The notes under the pieces were generated by a model. It did no database searches. It saw only the letters and a list, made by a program, of their open reading frames with translations, and was not told the origin of the DNA. Source: Cucumis sativus (Eukaryota; Streptophyta; Magnoliopsida; Cucurbitales; Cucurbitaceae). Taken from it: a DNA stretch of 64,000 nucleotides. The stretch covers positions 18,504,307-18,568,306 of the forward strand of contig NC_026661.2 of assembly GCF_000004075.3 (NCBI RefSeq), written 5' to 3'. Below, in pieces: positions 10,425 to 21,999 of this stretch (its first letter is position 1; the number at the start of each line of letters is the position of its first letter). The position numbers and the translations under genes were made by a program.

Positions 10425-11998
10425 ATGTTTTGTAGAAGACTACTGAATCTTGTGAGTGAGCAAGAGTTGGCTTTACAAAGGTTTGTTGCAGCCTCGACGA
10501 ATTCGAGCAACCTTCCCTTTGTATGGTACTCAACAAATTGTAGCTCTGCAGTGTTACTGCAGAAGCTAAAGAAGTCAGAGAGGAAGCCATTGGTGAAAAG
10601 TATAAACGAACTTAAACGTGAAGCAAGATTGAGAAATAAGGAAAGGCAGACCGTGGAAGAGATCTCTCTGAAGCCTCCAGCCAATGGTCTCCTGGTCAAG
10701 AGCTTGGTTCCAGTTGCTCACGAAGTTTATGCTGCCATTTCTGAACTCTTGTCTTGTGTTTCAACAGTGATTAAGAGGAGCGTTTTATATTATTGCAAGT
10801 AAGATCCAAATGTTGACATACAAGTCTAAATTGATTGTCTTTGGGGGTTTGATGCACTATACTAGTCGAGTTCCACCTTTGTATATTAGTGTCTTATATG
10901 TCTTGTTCACTGTTTTGTGTAGAGTCTGTGGAGATGTTCATATTGGTGATCCGCCGCATAAGATTAGAACATGCAATGTTGCAGGGAGCTATCCAAACAA
11001 AGAACACACATGGGAAATCGGGGGAATGCAACATGCCTTTCCTACTGTGGAATCTTTCCATTTATATGACCGTATTGGCAGAGCTGTTTCACATAATGAG
11101 CAGCTCGAAGTAGATCGAATTACAGCATTAGTAGAATTGTGTGTTCAAGCTGGTGTTGACATCCCTGAGTACCCAACAAGGCGAAGAACTTGTCCCATTT
11201 ACAATGTTGCTGGTAGGACTATCGACTTTGAGAAGAGGTTTCCTAAGAATTTTACCATGAAGAAAGACATTAACGCATCTGGATTCTGGACTGAGAGAAA
11301 AAAATCTAGGAAGGATACGATATCCATCAGGTCTGACGATTTAAAAGGTCAGTATTGTTTGCATTTGGAGCTTTCACTAATCAATCTAGTTACTTATGTT
11401 TTGGTGTTGGACCTTGGCATGCTATATCATAACCCAACTTATTTCTATTTAAACCTTTCCTCAACTTAGCATAGTAGCACAAAAGTTTTGAATGGTCATC
11501 AGGAGTGGAGGCTGGATTTTCATTTCCCTGATCCTTTTCCAACCTTTTGTACGTAACTGACTGTAATTTGAAATGCTCGAAATTTCAGTGACTGCTGTGA
11601 GAGGCATGAGGTTGTGGGATAAAATGATTTCAGGAACAGAAAAACTCATGGAAAAGTATGCTGTACAAACATGTGGCTATTGTCCAGAGGTTCAAGTTGG
11701 GCCTAAAGGTCACCGGGTTAGGAACTGCTACGCGTACAAACATCAGATGAGGGATGGGCAACACGCGTGGCAGGAAGCAACAGTTGATGATTTGATTCCT
11801 CCAGTATATGTATGGCATGTTCAAGATGTGCATAGCACTAAGCCTCTATCAGATAATCTGAAGAGGTACTATGGTGTTTTGCCTGCAGTGGTAGAGTTAT
11901 TTGCCCAAGCCGGAGCTGATACTCCCATGAGATACACTAGTTTGATGAAGAAAGATGTTGTAGTGCCGGAGTTATATGAAATGAAATTGGTTGTGTAA
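10425..11998 (+). CDS. APO3: APO family RNA-binding protein, probably APO3 (mitochondrial)
   Basis: Coding exons 10425-10798, 10923-11347 and 11589-11998 give 402 aa, which agrees with my recollection of Arabidopsis APO3 length and is longer than APO4. APO proteins ('accumulation of photosystem one') are plant-specific organelle proteins that promote intron splicing through two zinc-binding APO motifs. Both are complete: C124-x2-C127-x9-H137-x4-C142 (in CKVCGDVHIGDPPH) and C295-x2-C298-x9-H308-x4-C313 (in CGYCPEVQVGPKGH). The N-terminus, MFCRRLLNLV..., is Arg- and Ser-rich with few acids, as in mitochondrial presequences. Basic KKSERK and KREARLRNKER stretches follow. Choice of APO3 over APO1/2/4 rests on length and presequence type and is inference. 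Confidence 0.82.
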
Positions 11999-11999
11999 T

Positions 12000-12860
12000 T
12001 GTAAATTTTAGTGAATCAATAGATATTCTGCTAGGAAAAAGGTGTTCTGAAATTGTGATAGCGCAAAATACAAAGAGGATATGGGCTATGGCTAAGAGAT
12101 AGGACAGGATAGCATATATTATTCGAAATTGATAAAAAAAAAAGGTTTATTTACTAATTATATTTACCTTTTAATTTCTTTTTTCAGTTTTTCAGAACAT
12201 TTTAGTAATATTTTCACCCAAATATTTGTAAAACTAAAACCTCATCGGACGTACAGAGTGCATTACGGCTTTGGTCGAAATTCCAATATCCTTCAAAAAT
12301 CTTGATAACATCCAATTGAAGTGTAATTATTTATTTTATGATCAACGTGGATTTGATCTGAAAAATAGAAGAAAAATCTCGAATACATTTTTCGATATTT
12401 TGGATTTCATCCAGCATTTTTTTTTTATATAGACTAAGGTAGTACGATTACCTAAATTCAAATTTAGATACCATTTTACAAGGAAAAAAAAACAAACAAA
12501 CAAACAAATTACAATCTTGGTCGATGCCATGATTATACTAAAAGTATATTCCACCTTCATATAAAATTAACATTATCGAGTTTTCTATATGGTTGCTTTT
12601 TAATTAATTATGTATAATGTAGTTTTGGAAGCTTTTAAAGCACGAGGGATGTACGAAATGTTTAAAGTATCACAAGTTTTAAAGAACCACAAAAGCTAAG
12701 AATGTGAATTAGGGGAACATTTCAAGTATCTGTCACTCTCACCTGAGAACATCCTATAACAATAGCGCACACATAAAAAGTCCAAACAAAACATAGAGAT
12801 ACTATTCAAGTCTAATAGAAGAGTCTATTCCCGACAGGTTCACAATTTAATACTTTGATT
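12000..12860. other. Spacer between convergent APO3-like and SR genes
   Basis: 3' untranslated regions of both genes meet here. AT-rich, no further feature seen. Confidence 0.45.
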
Positions 12861-13016
12861 CCAACTTCACTCCAACGCTGTCTCTGCCTCCATCTTCATC
12901 TGTTTAAACAAACTCAATGTCAGAACAAATGATTCAATCACCAAAATTTTACCTTATTAATGGCAGAAAAAGACTGAATATCTGCAAAAATATTGAAAAC
13001 AAAATCACTAGAAGCT

Positions 13017-16000
13017 CTACCGAGAAGGACTCTTGCTCTTGCTTTTGCTCTTGCTTCGGCTCCTGCTCCTGCTCCTGCTAGGGCTTTTGCTAGCATCACG
13101 CCTTTTGGGACTTTTACTAGTACGTTTCTCACGCTGCCATGTAAACCATATCCATATGCAGATGCAAGATATATCAAATGAAATAAATATTAACAAAGAA
13201 ATAGCCCTTCATATAAAATTTAAGATGTGTTCTAATATCACGTCCAGTGATGACTAGTTCATAATAGGGATCACTTACATTGGGCACCGGAGACCTGGAT
13301 CTTGATCGCGATCTGCAAAAGGTCCAGAAACAACTCAAATTTAAAATTCACCTCTTTTACCAATTTTGATCCAAAAGCCTGACGCCTCATCCACAACGTA
13401 TAAGTAGAAAAGGGAAAATAATATTTTTAGTAGTTCAACTATGAAGAACATATGCCAATACAAAACGTAAAAGACACCAAAGTGAAGACCTAAAATTAGA
13501 AAACTTAAATCTCCAGGAAACTATATATTATAGACACCAGTGGACTGGAGAGGAGCATTCTTCCCTACTGTGCCTCAAAAAGTCCACAATGAATCCAGAT
13601 AGTGCATCCTATAGCTTGGCAAATCTTGCAGCAGAAAATGTAAATGAAAGTGATGATGACTTCCAAGTCCAAATAGCACTTAGTTCAAGATATCCAGCTC
13701 TATAATTGCAATCCATGATCTCCTTTGATCCCAATCTAGCACCCATGGACATTGCATTGCTAAAAGCATTAGAACATAGGTACCAGAAGGTTTTGAAAGC
13801 TGCCCATCTAAAAAACAGCATACCTTCTCAACCAAAAGCATTGAAGGCAATTGAATCATATCCCATCAAGATCCTAATATCCAATCCCCAGAATGCCGCA
13901 TATTTCCATATCTAAAAAACAAACAAGTAACTTTCACACACAAAAAGGACAATGAATGAAAGAAATCGATTCATTTCTTAGCCATCCCAACTGTTGAAAA
14001 AAAATATTCACAATTGATAAAGGGGAAGGCCAGGGCGAAGATTTATTAAAAAGAGAATAGAATCAGATGTAAAATAGTAATAACTTGAGTCAAATAGGAT
14101 AAAGTTTACCCAACATTCCATTAGAGGGTCCCATACATTGCCCAGACTAATTTGAAGTTTGTCCAGTATTCATCTCCACCATTCCAAGAATGCATCCAAT
14201 ACTTTGGAAGAAAAAAGTGGGTTTCACATTCAAGAGAATTGTACAAGCCACAACACCGCATGCAAAAACATAGCATCCAGAAAGGTAATATCAAATCCAT
14301 TGCTAAATTTTAAACCCTTGCTGACCCGTGCTTGAGCAATACAAAAGAATTAGTTCACTTTCAGTACTTTAATGTTGTTTATTTCACACAGTCTAACATT
14401 CTGCCCAATGAAAGACGGGTGCAACAAACAGACCCTGCTTGAGTGACAACAAACTCAAATATATAAATATAAATATAATAAACAATGACTGCAGTTAGAT
14501 TTAATTAAAAATAACAATAAAAATAAGCTTAAAGATCACAAGAATAAATTATTATAGTTAACAAATGAGAGTACATACCCTGAGAGAGATGATGACTTTG
14601 ATCGTGAGCGTGGGGGGGAAGCAGACCTTGATCGAGATTTAACAGGGGACCGTTGGGAAGGTTTAGCTTTTGGAGACTTGCTGCTCATAAAGTTCATAGA
14701 ATAATTAATACAAGACAGAAGTGTCAAGGGCCCAAGACCAATTAGATGCTAAAATATATACTGACCTCCTACTGTGGCTCTTGCTCCTACTTCGGCCTCT
14801 ACTACGGCTGCGACTATAACTCCTCCCTCTAGAGTATGACCGCCCACGACTAGGACTCCTGGAGAGATCCCTCTTAGAATCATATTCTCTCACCTACCAA
14901 AATGAAAATGAAAATAGATGAGATAAAAGAAGGAAATCATTAAAAAAAAGAAGTTTATAGACCAAGTTAAAGTTCATACACGAACATACGCCCGGGAAAA
15001 TGCATTGCGGAACTCAGAGTCATCGAGTTTCTTAATCTGCAATGATAAGTACAGAAATAACTTATCACCAAACCAATCATTAAACCTTGATACTTAAAAA
15101 ATCTTAGCACATAGATAAAGATAACTTACAGCATACTTCATGTCATCATAGTTGGTGTAATCCACAATCCCTGTGGTCCCTAACGCACATTGAGTTGGAT
15201 AGCTATTTAGTTATCAACACCACAATATAGACAATTTGAAGTCAGCTTCATCACTATGTATCTTACCACTACCATCACGAAACACTTGGGAGAAACAAAC
15301 ATCCCCCGCTCGTCGCATGTGATCCTTAAACATTAAATAATATGATGGTCAGAGATAAAAAAAAAACTATAGTGCCTGTGCATACAATTCATGTCAAGTA
15401 GAATGATGCTTACCTTCAAGTCTTGCCATGAAGCAGAAGAAGGTAATCCTGTGACTAATACTGCATTTACAAAAGAACACACATTACAATTCCAATGTTC
15501 ACAAAGTCAAAACATTGCATGGTGAACATAAGAAATGATCATATACCACGATAATCAGAGCGGCGAGATACTCCACGCCCACCTCGGCTACCTCCATGAC
15601 TACTATAGCGATCATTAGATGATGAGTGACCACGACCACCATGAGCAAGTTCCACCTAAAACACAAACAATGCATAAATTACAACTGTAAAGCAATGCAG
15701 TACAAAACAACCAATTTCTGTACCAATTGGAATAGACTAAGTTAGTGCCTCACACGCAATCTATGCCCATCAAAATCATAGCCATCACGGCCACGAATCG
15801 CATCTTGAGCATCTTCGGCATCTTCAAACTACATTAACTCAATCCACATCAATAAGATAACTAAAAAATTGTTGAAAAGGTAGAGAATATACATATATAT
15901 AGTCCTTCATGTGCCAAAGGCTCACCTCAACAAATGCATAACCAGGCGGTCTTGGTGGAACCTTGAGATCAATGTGGGCTATGCGACCATACTACCATAA

Positions 16001-16966
16001 AAATTTCAAATGATAACAGATTTAAATTAATTACTTTCATAAAATTAAGTCCAAAACTATTTTAACCTGTCTCAGATTATCTTGAACCTTTAAAAAAGAA
16101 AATCCATAAGATACATAAACTATTCTTAAAATAAACAACCGAGCTTTCATTGAGAGAAATCCCAATTAACATACAGGGCATTGGACAAAAAAAAACGACT
16201 AATTTCAATAAAGTATCATAGTAAAAAAAATTATGCAAATTGATAATTACAAAAATCTTGACTAAACATGCACCCACAGAGAAGAGTTAGATCTAATTGC
16301 TACCCAAAGCTCATCGGACATCACCACCCCTTTAGAGATTCTGACATTTCTTTCAAGCTAAATGCCCCATGAACTAATTTTCCCATAAAAAGGAAGGTTC
16401 ATGAGTACCTACTTAATCATATCGTTAGAACCTCGAAGGTCATGAACATCAAACCATTGCAGAGGCGACACCAAAAAAGAGCGTCTGAGGAGATGGTTCT
16501 TATTATTCACCTTCCAATGCAAAACTTATAGTAAATCATTTCACTTTCATAGGAATTTCAACCTTCCAAAGGGAGGAGAAGGCAGGCTCCTTCAAGGGTG
16601 AAGGGGTATAAAAGAAAAACCTCTAATTTAAAGGTGAGAATCACTACCACAGCCACATAAGTTACAAGGTTTTCACAATTATCGAAACCAAAACATTGAG
16701 CATCCTATGCGTGCCCTCCTACTACATAAGAGCCCATTTACAGTCTATATGCCCATGATAAAGATGTTGTGAGATACTCTAAAAAAACTGCCGTCTACCT
16801 ACAAACTCAAACCATAAAGATAAAAATATCCACAAATGCGCCAAAACATCGCGCGAATACAAAAATTACGATGAATTACCTTGTAAAACAAATCTTCCAC
16901 TTCTTTTTCACGGATATCACCCGGAAGATTTCCGACATAGACCGTCCTGCTAGCACGGCTACTCAT
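13017..16966 (-). CDS. SR34: SR splicing factor of the SF2/ASF type (SR34/SR30-like)
   Basis: Twelve coding exons on the minus strand: 16880-16966, 15926-15991, 15754-15828, 15547-15655, 15414-15460, 15267-15324, 15130-15179, 14980-15036, 14766-14893, 14579-14680, 13279-13312, 13017-13133; 309 aa. RRM1 begins [20 protein letters not shown] (RNP2) with RNP1 at [10 protein letters not shown] Gly/Arg linker leads to the pseudo-RRM with the invariant SWQDLKD at 123-129, the signature of SF2/ASF proteins. From about residue 184 the C-terminus is an RS domain with [13 protein letters not shown] and ends in repeated SRS/SKS and KSPSR. The protein acts in nuclear spliceosome assembly and splice-site choice. 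Introns 1 (888 nt) and 10 (1266 nt) are long. An intron in the 5' leader (about 16972-17119) and another after the stop are likely. SR34 and SR30 are near-identical families; I cannot separate them safely. Confidence 0.93.
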
Positions 16967-17129
16967 TTTCCCTGAAAATATAAAACCGATTATACCTCAT
17001 AATTAACGAAGAAAAACAAATCAGAAACGGCGAAATTTAACCCTCAAATAAAATTAAACAGGAAGAGCATTGTGTAATCCAATAAATTAATGAAGATTCA
17101 GCGTTTGATTGAAGGTTACCTCGAATCCG

Positions 17130-19080
17130 ATCTGTTGGTGACGGAACGAAGAGGCGAGCGGAGTGTGGAAAGTTAGGGTTTTGAGATCGAAGGTTGGTGG
17201 GACAAGTAAATATATGGTACGGTTACGATAATCTGTATCGCGTTGCATTGTAATCCGCTGGATATTATTTAATGGCTTCCCAATCTTTTTTGCTTCCCCC
17301 TTCAATTTTCTACTTATTTCATGTAAGACCTCTAAACTTTCGAATATTTCACTTTAGTCTCTCCATTTTTCAATACTTTTTCTATTTATTTTCTAAATAT
17401 GATATGTGAACGAGAACGTAATTAAGTAGTAATTTACATAATTTCTTTCTTAAAAGTGGAAAGTTTGATTTATATGTTGTTGTACTCGATACAAAAGATT
17501 GATACATGTGTTGTAACACTGAAAATAAAGTTTTAAAAATACACGAAACATTTTGATAATATTTTTGGGTTACAGAGAATGTTATTATTTTTTATTTGAA
17601 TACTCTAGAAAAAAGAATCTATTGAATTTAAATTATATTGAAAACAACTCATTTAAACTTTGCACATAACTCAATCTTTTATAGACATAGTAAATAATTT
17701 TTTTAGTACAATAATTGTGAAAATGTGGGATTGAATCTTTTACTTTTAAGATAGAAGATCATGTCAATTACCGTTTAACAAGTTAACATATTAAAGTATA
17801 TTGATTTATCTAGTCTTTTTAGCTCCTTACTCATAAAGTATTATGCATATAACTTAGGAACCATCCTTTTAAAAATAGCTTAATAAATAAAAACACTTGA
17901 TATATATATATATAAACACACGGGAGATTTTTTCAAAAAAAAAACAATAATAAACTATTTAAAAAAACTATAAAAAGACAAAATTCATTATACGATTTTT
18001 CTACTAACGTAAATGAAACAACAATTATCATTCTTATGTTTACGTGGTTTTTTCTTTTCTGTTTTCTTATCTCTTTTACTCAACATATTAGAATATCATG
18101 CATAAAATTTACAAACAATCAATCTCATCATAGCTTAGTATGTAATACATCGGTTATCCTTTTAAAGATTGATGGTTTGATTTTGAAACTATAAAATAGA
18201 GAAGAAAATAAAAGTTGAGTTAGATAAAAAAAATATATAAAAATGCACCAAACAAGTATGTAAAAGGCGATGAGAATCGAAGGACATTTTGCACTTTCTC
18301 TTTATCCCGTTCAAGTTGAAACACGTTAAAATAAAACACGCACACTTCATAAATAACATTAGTCATGGTACAAGTTTGCTCTAACTAGTTGTCTTTAATT
18401 TCAACAAGACCCTTTCTCTTGTTGCTCCAAGTGAATAAACGCAATCCACCAAATTTTTTAACACTATTTGGTAATGAATCTTATACTTTATTCACTGATT
18501 ATGAAGGTTTGTCAGGACCTATCTTCTTCTCTTTATTTTTTGTCCTAAATTATTTTCAACACTTCAAGAAGGATTCTTTTCTCGCAAGAAATGCCTTCAA
18601 AAGTTATCGAGTGCATTCGTTTACAAACTCAATTACATCTCCACAGTCTAGTGCAGCAACCTCACATCCCAGGGCAAAATTCATGTGAATACATGTATAC
18701 ATGTTCTACTGAGCTATGTTAGCTTACATGAAATGTTTTACCAAAGCTCTTCTAATGTTCTATATTAGATTTATGACACAACGTCAATTAAATTATAGTA
18801 CATTGAAACTCACTTATTTTCACACTATCATTTTCATTTTCTAATGATGGTCCAGATGACAATCAAAGTGAACATGTAAAGCTCTCAAATTCGTTGCCAT
18901 TTTCTAATTCAAACTTTTGTGATGCTAGAAAATTTTCCAACTAACCAAATTACTTCAACTCCTCTTTTGTTTCGTGCCAATTGATCATCTAGCTTTAATT
19001 TGAGCTTGGACCAAACCTATTTGATGGTTAAAGGACTCAATCTCAATCATGTAGACATGTTTTACTGCTAACACCTCCCT
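17130..19080. other. Spacer upstream of the SR gene
   Basis: AT-rich, with a purine/pyrimidine-biased stretch near 18400-18690 that carries a 99-residue frame without a recognisable domain. A short GATTCAATCCC motif near 17735 (minus strand) looks like an isolated tRNA-type B box. No gene called. Confidence 0.4.
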
Positions 19081-19086
19081 ATAGCC

Positions 19087-19290
19087 AGTTACAAATAAGC
19101 ACAACTATGAAATAGTAAGGTATTTTTCCTTTAAAGAATAGGGTATATTTTTTGGTTTTGTCATAGTGAAGTGAATAAATTTCCCCCAACTGAACTACTT
19201 TTTAGTTAGTCCAATCCATGTACAGAACTCTCAATATGTAGATTATGGTAAAAATAGATACCCAATGTTCCATAGTGAAATGAAAAAATA
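19087..19290. repeat. Diverged direct duplication, left copy
   Basis: Shares order and wording with 20122-20310: TTACAAATA, AGGGTA-ATTTTTTG, AGTGAATAAATTTCCCC versus AGTAAATAATTTTCCCC, then TTAGTCCAATCCATGTACAG versus AGTCTAATCTATGTACAG. The copies flank the U6 relic and are old. Confidence 0.55.
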
Positions 19291-19924
19291 GTCCTTATTC
19301 CCTGATAAAAAATTCAAGTTTTTTTTTTTTGGTTGAAGTTGGAACCCTTGAATTAAATAAATTATATGCAAAATTCATATTGACCGAGAACTAAATTACC
19401 ACTCAAGATCAACGATCTATTAGCAAAGTTCAAAAATCATGTTTTAGATTGAATCACTAAACAACCCAACAAAATCAAGAGTCGATCAATCCAATGGCTT
19501 AATTAGAATCTACCATATAAATCGCAAGAGAACTTACAAACAACACAGAATATTGTTTTGGAATTCTGAAGGAAAAAGTCTCAAACATGAAAATTCAAAT
19601 TTCGTTCATCATAATTTGATTTTTCAAAAGCAAAATTAGTGGGTATCTACAGCCACCCCACAGAAGAAACCTTCAAATGCCCCAAGCTACAAAAATTAGG
19701 CATGATTGACATATTTGGTAACTCTTATACTTAATTATCTAAACTTGAAACAGATAATTAAAAGTTGAAAATACACTCAAGATCTTATGAAACTAAAATA
19801 ATATATCAAGTACTAAGTGCTTGCCAAACTCTTACCAATTCCAACTCCATTCTCGACTTCAAGCTTACAAATGTTGATCTCCAAAGCTTCAAATGAAGCT
19901 TTCTGACTCGAATTAGCTCGTAAT

Positions 19925-19992
19925 GAATTGTGTGTGTCATCCTTGCATAGAGGTCATGCTAATCTTCTCCAATTTGCTCGTATTGAAATGAA
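19925..19992 (-). pseudogene. U6 snRNA relic
   Basis: The minus strand contains GAGAAGATTAGCATGACC and GCAAGGATGACACACACAA, matching the conserved centre of U6 snRNA (canonical AGAGAAGATTAGCATGGCCC and GCAAGGATGACACGCACAA). The 5' stem-loop (GTCCCTTCGGGGAC) and the 3' end with its T-run are absent, and no upstream TCCCACATCG element is near. It is therefore a fragment, probably from reverse transcription of U6 or partial duplication. Confidence 0.75.
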
Positions 19993-20121
19993 GGATGAAC
20001 CAAACCCATCCAAATTTCTAGTTAAAAAGTTATTCCTTGCCGAACCTTTTTGGCCCTGTTGATCTTGTAATATAGGTCCATTTGAAACTAGTGAAACACC
20101 CATTATCCTCATCACTCAAGC

Positions 20122-20310
20122 TAATTACAAATAGGTAATATGATAGGGTAAATTTTTTGTTTTCCCATATTCAAGTAAATAATTTTCCCCACATGAATTT
20201 CTTTTTGGTTAGAAGTCTAATCTATGTACAGAAATTTCATGATCTACAAGTCAAAGACGTATAGTAAATTCTGGTAAAACAGATACCAAATTTTCCAAGA
20301 TTTCCTTTAT
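20122..20310. repeat. Diverged direct duplication, right copy
   Basis: Partner of 19087-19290, same orientation. It ends about 330 bp before the PMEI gene. Confidence 0.55.
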
Positions 20311-20493
20311 TGTAAAGTTCATGAGAACTCACCTGCCATTCACATGTTCTTCACCTTCTTAACTTATTTCACTTCATCACTACTTCTCCTCCCCTTCTTC
20401 AATGCATTCACCATCTCCACGCCTAATTTATAGCCAATACCTGTAAAAAGTTATCCAAAATGAACTTTTCAAGTCACCCCAATACCCGTTTCC

Positions 20494-20570
20494 CCACTAT
20501 ATAATCCACCCATAATCTCATTAATCCCCACATTAGTCTCAATCTCATTCACAAATCACCCCACTATATA
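20494..20570 (+). promoter_or_regulatory. TATA-like boxes of the PMEI gene
   Basis: CACTATATAATCC at 20494-20506 and a second CACTATATACTG at 20561-20572 lie 145 and 75 bp before the ATG in similar C-rich context. Either could position the start site; the similar surroundings suggest a local duplication. Confidence 0.5.
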
Positions 20571-20639
20571 CTGATTTCATAGAAATTTATATTCTATCCC
20601 CACATAACTTTTTCACTTCTCTCCGGCATTTCATCAAAC

Positions 20640-21233
20640 ATGTTGCGTGCACCCAGTAGAAGAGCATCAATCATAGCCCTTTTGGCCCTCATCTCCATTC
20701 TCCCATGGCTGACCCACTCCGCCAAAACGAGCTATGTCCAAGAAGCCTGCAGGGTAACACGACACCAAGATCTCTGCATTCAATCCCTGTCCCCATTTTC
20801 AAGCGCCGCCAAGCGCAGCCCAACAAAATGGGCTCGAGCGGGGGTGTCGGTGACAATAACAGAGGCAAAAAAAGTAGCAGGACTCTTGGGGAGGTTGAAG
20901 AACAACAAGCGGATGAAGGGGAGAAACAGGGCAGCAGTTTTGGACTGTGTGGAGGTGTTTGAAGCCGCCATTGATGAGCTTCACAGGTCCCTTGGGGTTC
21001 TTAGAAGATTGAGTAGAAGGAATTTTGACGCACAAATGGGGGATCTAACAACTTGGGTCAGCGCTGCACTGACCGATGAAGATACTTGCGTTGAAGGATT
21101 TGAAGGTGAAGAGGGAAAAGTAGTGACTTTGCTAAGGAATCGAGTGGTGAAAGTTGGTTATATTACGAGCAATGCACTTGCTTTGGTTAACAAATTGGCA
21201 GCCTCTAGTTTTGAAACTACAATAAATATGTAA
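20640..21233 (+). CDS. Pectin methylesterase / invertase inhibitor domain protein (PMEI)
   Basis: A single exon of 197 aa, the normal length for this family. A cleavable signal peptide covers roughly residues 1-27 (basic start, then IIALLALISILPWLTHSA), so the protein is secreted to the cell wall. The mature part carries the four conserved cysteines: C37 and C46 (eight residues apart, the N-terminal hairpin bridge) and C103 and C150 (bridging the four-helix bundle). YVQEACRVTRHQDLC is the usual N-terminal motif. Family members bind pectin methylesterases or cell-wall/vacuolar invertases as stable 1:1 complexes and block them. Sequence alone does not say which enzyme is the target. Intronless structure is typical. 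Confidence 0.9.
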   Translation: MLRAPSRRASIIALLALISILPWLTHSAKTSYVQEACRVTRHQDLCIQSLSPFSSAAKRSPTKWARAGVSVTITEAKKVAGLLGRLKNNKRMKGRNRAAVLDCVEVFEAAIDELHRSLGVLRRLSRRNFDAQMGDLTTWVSAALTDEDTCVEGFEGEEGKVVTLLRNRVVKVGYITSNALALVNKLAASSFETTINM

Positions 21234-21999
21234 GGAGATTTGAAATTTCTCTTGAATGGAGATTGGATTTACATGTTATAAGATTGTATGATTTGTAATT
21301 GTACTAAAGAGGGGTTGAGTTTGGAATGAGGGGTTTTGACATTTGAAGTCGATCCATCTTTGAACACTAAGAATAAAATTTTCAGATTAAGATTTCAAAT
21401 GTATGAGTTTGAAATTTTTTTATCATTGTTGAATGTCATATGTTTTAGGAAATTTTCCACTTCAATCTCTTATCAATAATCATTGATTATCATTTGGCAA
21501 CAAATGTTAGCCAACTTCACAATCAACCAACAATCCCAACTCCTTTACATGTAGCCGGGTAGCCTAAATATTTGTTCTACGGAAAAATTGGAGGGCCCAC
21601 TAGATTTAGTACAAGGGCCCAATAGATTTACCAACCAAATAATATAGAAGAATTGTAATTGATGACCATTTTAGAAATAATAGTTAAAGATATAACAACA
21701 TTTTAAAAAAATTGTAAATATAGCAAAACTATCACCGATAGACTTGTATGGCTGATAGACCAATATTTGCAACATGGTATATCGATGATAGACTTATATC
21801 ATTGATAGAATTTGACAACTTCTACTATATTTGCAAATTTTTAAAAAATTTGTTGTATACTTAATTATTTTGAATCTAATTGTTAAATTTGCAACTATCC
21901 CAATAATATATACGCCCATTTCGACAGAGATCAATATATACGCGCATTTAGACAGAAATCTTTGTTCAATTTTGCTCTTTTTCTTCATCTTAGCCATGT
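21234..21999. other. Spacer downstream of the PMEI gene
   Basis: AT-rich, including the 3' untranslated region. Around 21730-21800 there are repeated phrases of the type CGATAGACTTGTAT / GATGATAGACTTATATC. No gene seen. Confidence 0.4.

Noticed and set aside
13033-13257. Leu-rich plus-strand frame
   Set aside because: It is the antisense of the SR repeats in the last exon of the SR factor.
18389-18688. 99-residue frame, considered as a piece of a copia-type element
   Set aside because: Similarity to any polyprotein region is too weak to support by eye.
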